From Candidatus Acetothermia bacterium JdFR-50 (GTDB taxonomy: Bacteria; Bipolaricaulota; Bipolaricaulia; Bipolaricaulales; Bipolaricaulaceae), in the NCBI GenBank assembly GCA_002010365.1, contig MTNL01000059.1, forward strand, positions 1 to 5,364: 5,364 bases of DNA, in the 5' to 3' direction. Shown in pieces: positions 5,287 through 5,364 of the stretch (position 1 is its first letter; every line of letters begins with the position of its first letter). Below the pieces are notes generated by a model, which saw only the letters and a list, made by a program, of their open reading frames with translations, ran no database searches and was not told the DNA's origin. A program made the position numbers and the translations under genes.

Positions 5287-5325
5287 GGTAAGGTGAGTTT
5301 TAAGTCCAAAAAGGGGGGTGAGAGT

Positions 5326-5364
5326 ATGGCGAGGTTCAAGCTTGTGTTGACGGGTGATGGTCTT
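5326..5364 (+). CDS. Start of an unidentified gene (3' end outside window)
   Basis: Thirteen codons are visible, MARFKLVLTGDGL, and the frame runs off the window. The ATG is well supported: AAGGGGGGTGAG (5311-5322) lies just upstream and matches the 16S rRNA tail well, and a promoter (TTGACC, 17 bp, TAGACT) sits 40 bp before it. The visible residues have no signal-peptide character and are too few to assign a family. Confidence 0.7.
   Translation, partial: MARFKLVLTGDGL

Noticed and set aside
5258..5296. Leader peptide of 12 codons from TTG 5258
   Set aside because: The ribosome motif lies 12 nt away, and the frame overlaps the -35/-10 promoter, so most transcripts from that promoter would not contain it.

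Overview
This is a GC-rich bacterial window with tightly packed genes on both strands. It encodes ThyX-type thymidylate synthesis, and several start codons sit where a transcript would be leaderless or nearly so. The combination (high GC, thyX instead of thyA, a YkuK-family protein, TAnnnT hexamers 7-8 nt ahead of ATG codons) suits a deep-branching, perhaps thermophilic, bacterium. The Thermus/Deinococcus and Bipolaricaulota-like lineages come to mind, but this is an impression of style; no rRNA or other phylogenetic marker is present.

Layout. (1) 1-1421, + strand: the C-terminal end of a glycoside hydrolase that looks like family GH8, joined by a one-base TGATG overlap to an MFS transporter of about 12 membrane segments. 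This could be a carbohydrate cleavage and uptake pair. (2) 1422-1799: 378 bp with no convincing gene. (3) 1800-2303, + strand: a short flavodoxin-like protein. Its 3' end overlaps by 28 bp the 3' end of a convergent MBL-fold hydrolase (2276-3103, - strand) with a complete metal-ligand set. (4) 3131-4309, + strand: thyX and dcd, stop codon directly abutting start codon. Dcd deaminates dCTP towards dUTP/dUMP and ThyX methylates dUMP to dTMP, so the two genes form a compact dTMP-supply operon. (5) 4319-4836: a good sigma70-type promoter (TTGACA, 18 bp, TAGGAT) whose predicted start point falls at or next to the ATG of a YkuK-family (DUF458) RNase H-like protein. (6) 4837-5325: a long non-coding stretch with two substantial hairpins, a 10-bp palindrome, a 13-bp tandem repeat and three Shine-Dalgarno-like motifs that no suitable start codon follows. 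It ends in a promoter (TTGACC, 17 bp, TAGACT) and a ribosome site for a gene of which only 13 codons are visible.

No tRNA, rRNA, CRISPR array, insertion sequence or phage gene was recognised. Most genes belong to known families. The least explained parts are the 4837-5257 non-coding region, the leaderless-looking starts, and the high density of GATC.
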